Source: Fasciola hepatica
Lineage: Eukaryota > Platyhelminthes > Trematoda > Plagiorchiida > Fasciolidae
NCBI GenBank assembly: GCA_948099385.1
Contig: CANUEZ040000031.1
Coordinates: forward strand, 4,023,001-4,087,000
Length of the DNA: 64,000 nucleotides
Direction of reading: 5' to 3'
A program made the translations under genes and the position numbers. Shown here one piece after another: positions 62,227-64,000 of the stretch (position 1 is the stretch's first letter; every line of letters starts with the position of its first letter). The notes beneath the pieces are model-generated. The model saw nothing but the letters and a program-made list of their open reading frames with translations. It ran no database searches and was not told the origin of the DNA.

Positions 62227-62540
62227 TGTGGTAATTTGAATGCCTCCACACACGGTCCAGTACGCCATACCTCCGTTTTCAGTAACCAAACAATCAGATG
62301 AAATCGGACCTTGACAGTCAGACCGTGTAGATGCATCGGAATTGCCTTGTGACTAGTCAGTACGTTACTTGTCCATAGTAGCATACCTCCATTTGCATAT
62401 AAACCAGTTTGTACCAACCAAATCTGACAGAATACATTCCTGCTATTGTCTGACCTTGTCGTTTCCTAGTGTGTAGTCCGGATACGAGCTACTCTATAAC
62501 GCATGATTGTCTGGGTTGATTCAGCTCTCACAGTTACGCA
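62227..62540 (+). repeat. 3' LTR of Gypsy copy 1
   Basis: Defined by the polypurine tract on its left and by end-to-end alignment with the solo LTR at 34699-35012; both are about 314 bases and end in the same ACAGTTA block. CATATAAACC is a TATA-like box at the same place as in the solo LTR. Confidence 0.8.
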
Positions 62541-62807
62541 ACAGTAGTCCGCGGCCGTACGGAATAGTTTGATTTGCGTGAGTAGAGGTGTAATATCTCG
62601 TGAGAATTTTATTTTATTTGGTGAATTCACCACCTGATATGAGTAGTTATTGATTTGAACTGACCACCAAACAATTCGTCGTGTAGTAGCAACTCTCAGC
62701 TCATCTTTGGATAATATGTAGGAGAAATCGTTCAGTTGCAAAACGTTAGCGACGAAATGACACCACACTATACAGTGGTTGTATTCCATAAACCTTTGAG
62801 TGCTAGG
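62541..62807 (-). other. Anonymous sequence with part of a 124-codon open frame
   Basis: The minus-strand frame 62466-62840 spans the LTR end and part of the adjacent SINE, so it is a chance frame. Confidence 0.4.
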
Positions 62808-62964
62808 CTGGGTAGCCCAGTCGTTAGGTGTTCGACTCACAACCTTTCAACCCTGGTTCGAGTCTCAGAGGGATAAAACAGCCCCTACAGAAGGGTTCTC
62901 TATGATGAATTGAGCATTGATGCTGCTGGACGAGTCACGCTGAGTATAAACCTAACCTTCTACT

Positions 62965-62969
<5 letters not shown>
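62808..62969 (+). repeat. tRNA-derived SINE
   Basis: A tRNA-like head carries box A (GGTAGCCCAGTCGTTAGG) and an excellent box B (GGTTCGAGTCTC, about 62855) at correct spacing. It is followed by a roughly 90-base unrelated body and then the AT array at 62970-63027, which may be its tail. RNA polymerase III would start at the head. It is the most complete of the window's tRNA-like fragments. Confidence 0.65.

Positions 62970-63027
<58 letters not shown>
62970..63027. repeat. (AT)n microsatellite
   Basis: An uninterrupted AT run of about 58 bases, adjoining the SINE body. Confidence 0.97.
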
Positions 63028-63030
<3 letters not shown>

Positions 63031-64000
63031 TCACGGTTGATCAGTGCAAAGAATTTCTGGATCTGACTAGCCAGTTTCTCACCTTTCGGTTTAATGCGGA
63101 GGAACAAAAATAGTTGAAGAGCCTCTCACGTAAACAAACCATACATCTTCGGCAATTTCTTGCAGTCATAGCCAGTAACCGGAAGATATGGGGAATACGA
63201 GAGCAACGTCGAATTAGAATGAAATCACTGTTTTCAAGCACAGAACAGATGAAAAAGGGTTTGTAAGATTCACCCATTTCAGGGCCAGATCTTAAATATT
63301 ATCAGCTTATGAGTAGAATCTCTACTGACTACTAACTTTTTTGATCAAGTTTATCCACACAGGGCTCCTATCTGACACAAACTTTATTCTAGTCGCACTG
63401 GTAAAGCCAAAAGAGATGAAGATTTACTGTGTATTTGGCTATCTGGAGTTGAATAAGATTATCGAAAGAAGACTCATGTATTTTTCCGCCGAAGTCGGAC
63501 TATTATGATTTTGAAAACAATTGTGCCAAAAGGGTAACGGGTGCTGGTGACATTTCTACGTAGTTTCTCACACCACAGGAAAAGCTTTCCATAGTCGCCT
63601 TAGCTACTGCCTTTATTGCATCAGCGGCAGCAGTACTGAGAAAGAAACAATGGATTTTTTTTGGACACCGTGAGCGGAGTCTTAATTCTGTTGGAAAACG
63701 AGGGTGGAGAATATACGTATGTTTTTCTGTTTTAATCAAAAATATCTCATTGTTTCGGTTCTTATTTATTTATTCATTTTCTTGTTAGCTAGTTTACTAA
63801 TAGTCAATTCAATTTCCGAATACGGTTCTTAGACCTATGTAACCAGCAAAACAAGAGGAGCTTGAATGGAGCAGTATTTTTGAACCGGAAGCTGTCCATA
63901 GTTGAAGGACATTAGCTGCACAATAAAGTTCGATGGCTTCCGTCACTGTCGAGAAGGATCCTAAGTATACACTACAACTGGAATGGAACAGAAAAAAAAC
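63028..64000. other. Anonymous sequence
   Basis: No recognisable gene or repeat. Two minus frames of 78 codons have no family resemblance, and 63.7-63.85 kb is AT-rich. Confidence 0.4.

Larger units (their letters stand above)
58986..62540 (+). mobile_element. Ty3/Gypsy retrotransposon, copy 1 (Mag-like lineage, 5' LTR missing)
   Basis: Gag, CCHC knuckle, aspartic protease, RT, RNase H and integrase occur in the canonical Ty3/Gypsy order, followed by a polypurine tract and an LTR. The RT/RNase H style ('MDAS', 'ERGYS..LREALAVF', 'IPHAD..SR', 'DPYSKWPE') fits the Mag/K02A2.6-like lineage rather than CsRn1-type flatworm elements, though that is from memory. The 5' LTR is not recognisable. Multiple frameshifts, an altered RT motif and an integrase deletion mean it is dead. 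Confidence 0.85.

Overview
The window is eukaryotic nuclear DNA dominated by decayed transposable elements and simple-sequence arrays. There are no dense operons, no rRNA and no intact tRNA gene. The non-LTR and Ty3/Gypsy protein fragments look most like those known from parasitic flatworms (trematodes), and the moderate GC content, scattered CA/GT, CATA and AT tracts and large empty intergenic space fit that. The trematode assignment is an inference from recalled family resemblance; no search was run.

Layout. 1-7 kb: mostly anonymous sequence with microsatellites. 7-11 kb: two tRNA-like (SINE-type) fragments, a mariner-type transposase relic (about 8.49-8.90 kb), and two inverted copies of a 0.5 kb sequence (7.52-8.11 minus, 10.35-10.84 plus) with splice-acceptor-like starts and AATAAA signals. 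12.1-12.6 kb: a second mariner-type relic on the minus strand. 16.47-17.05 kb: a foldback with about 240-bp arms. 17-31 kb: mostly anonymous, with a GC-rich island (17.64-18.33 kb) and short dispersed repeats. 31-33.3 kb: TG/CA-rich.

33.4-46.5 kb is a graveyard of retroelements. It holds a CR1/Jockey-like element (33.4-35.5 minus) interrupted by a 314-bp solo LTR (34.70-35.01 plus). Next is a near full-length but internally deleted Ty3/Gypsy relic (36.5-39.6 minus). Then come an RTE-like relic (42.06-43.88 plus) and another APE-type non-LTR relic (43.89-46.48 minus), which meet tail to tail. 46.5-50.3 kb is sparse, with an AT tract and a stop-containing copy of an exon found again near 57 kb. 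50.35-51.94 kb is a 1.59-kb interrupted (TCA)n array lying directly at the 3' end of a 5'-truncated RTE-like element (51.94-53.9 minus), which keeps its YADD motif.

54.4-57.3 kb is the only part that looks like host gene sequence. A 142-codon exon resembles the N-terminus of Rcd1/CNOT9 (CCR4-NOT subunit). Downstream are two well-bounded candidate exons, and a 67-bp-arm palindrome lies in between. 58.98-62.54 kb is the best-preserved Ty3/Gypsy copy (plus): gag, protease, RT, RNase H, integrase, polypurine tract and 3' LTR, with frameshifts, a mutated RT motif and an integrase deletion. A tRNA-derived SINE followed by an AT array lies at 62.8-63.0 kb.

The genes here do not form a pathway. What unites the window is layering of retroelements: one Gypsy family appears as two decayed copies and a solo LTR, an unnamed dispersed family (called R1 here) occurs five times, and one RTE-like tail appears to have grown into a giant triplet array. 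Gene boundaries are approximate because most coding remnants carry frameshifts.
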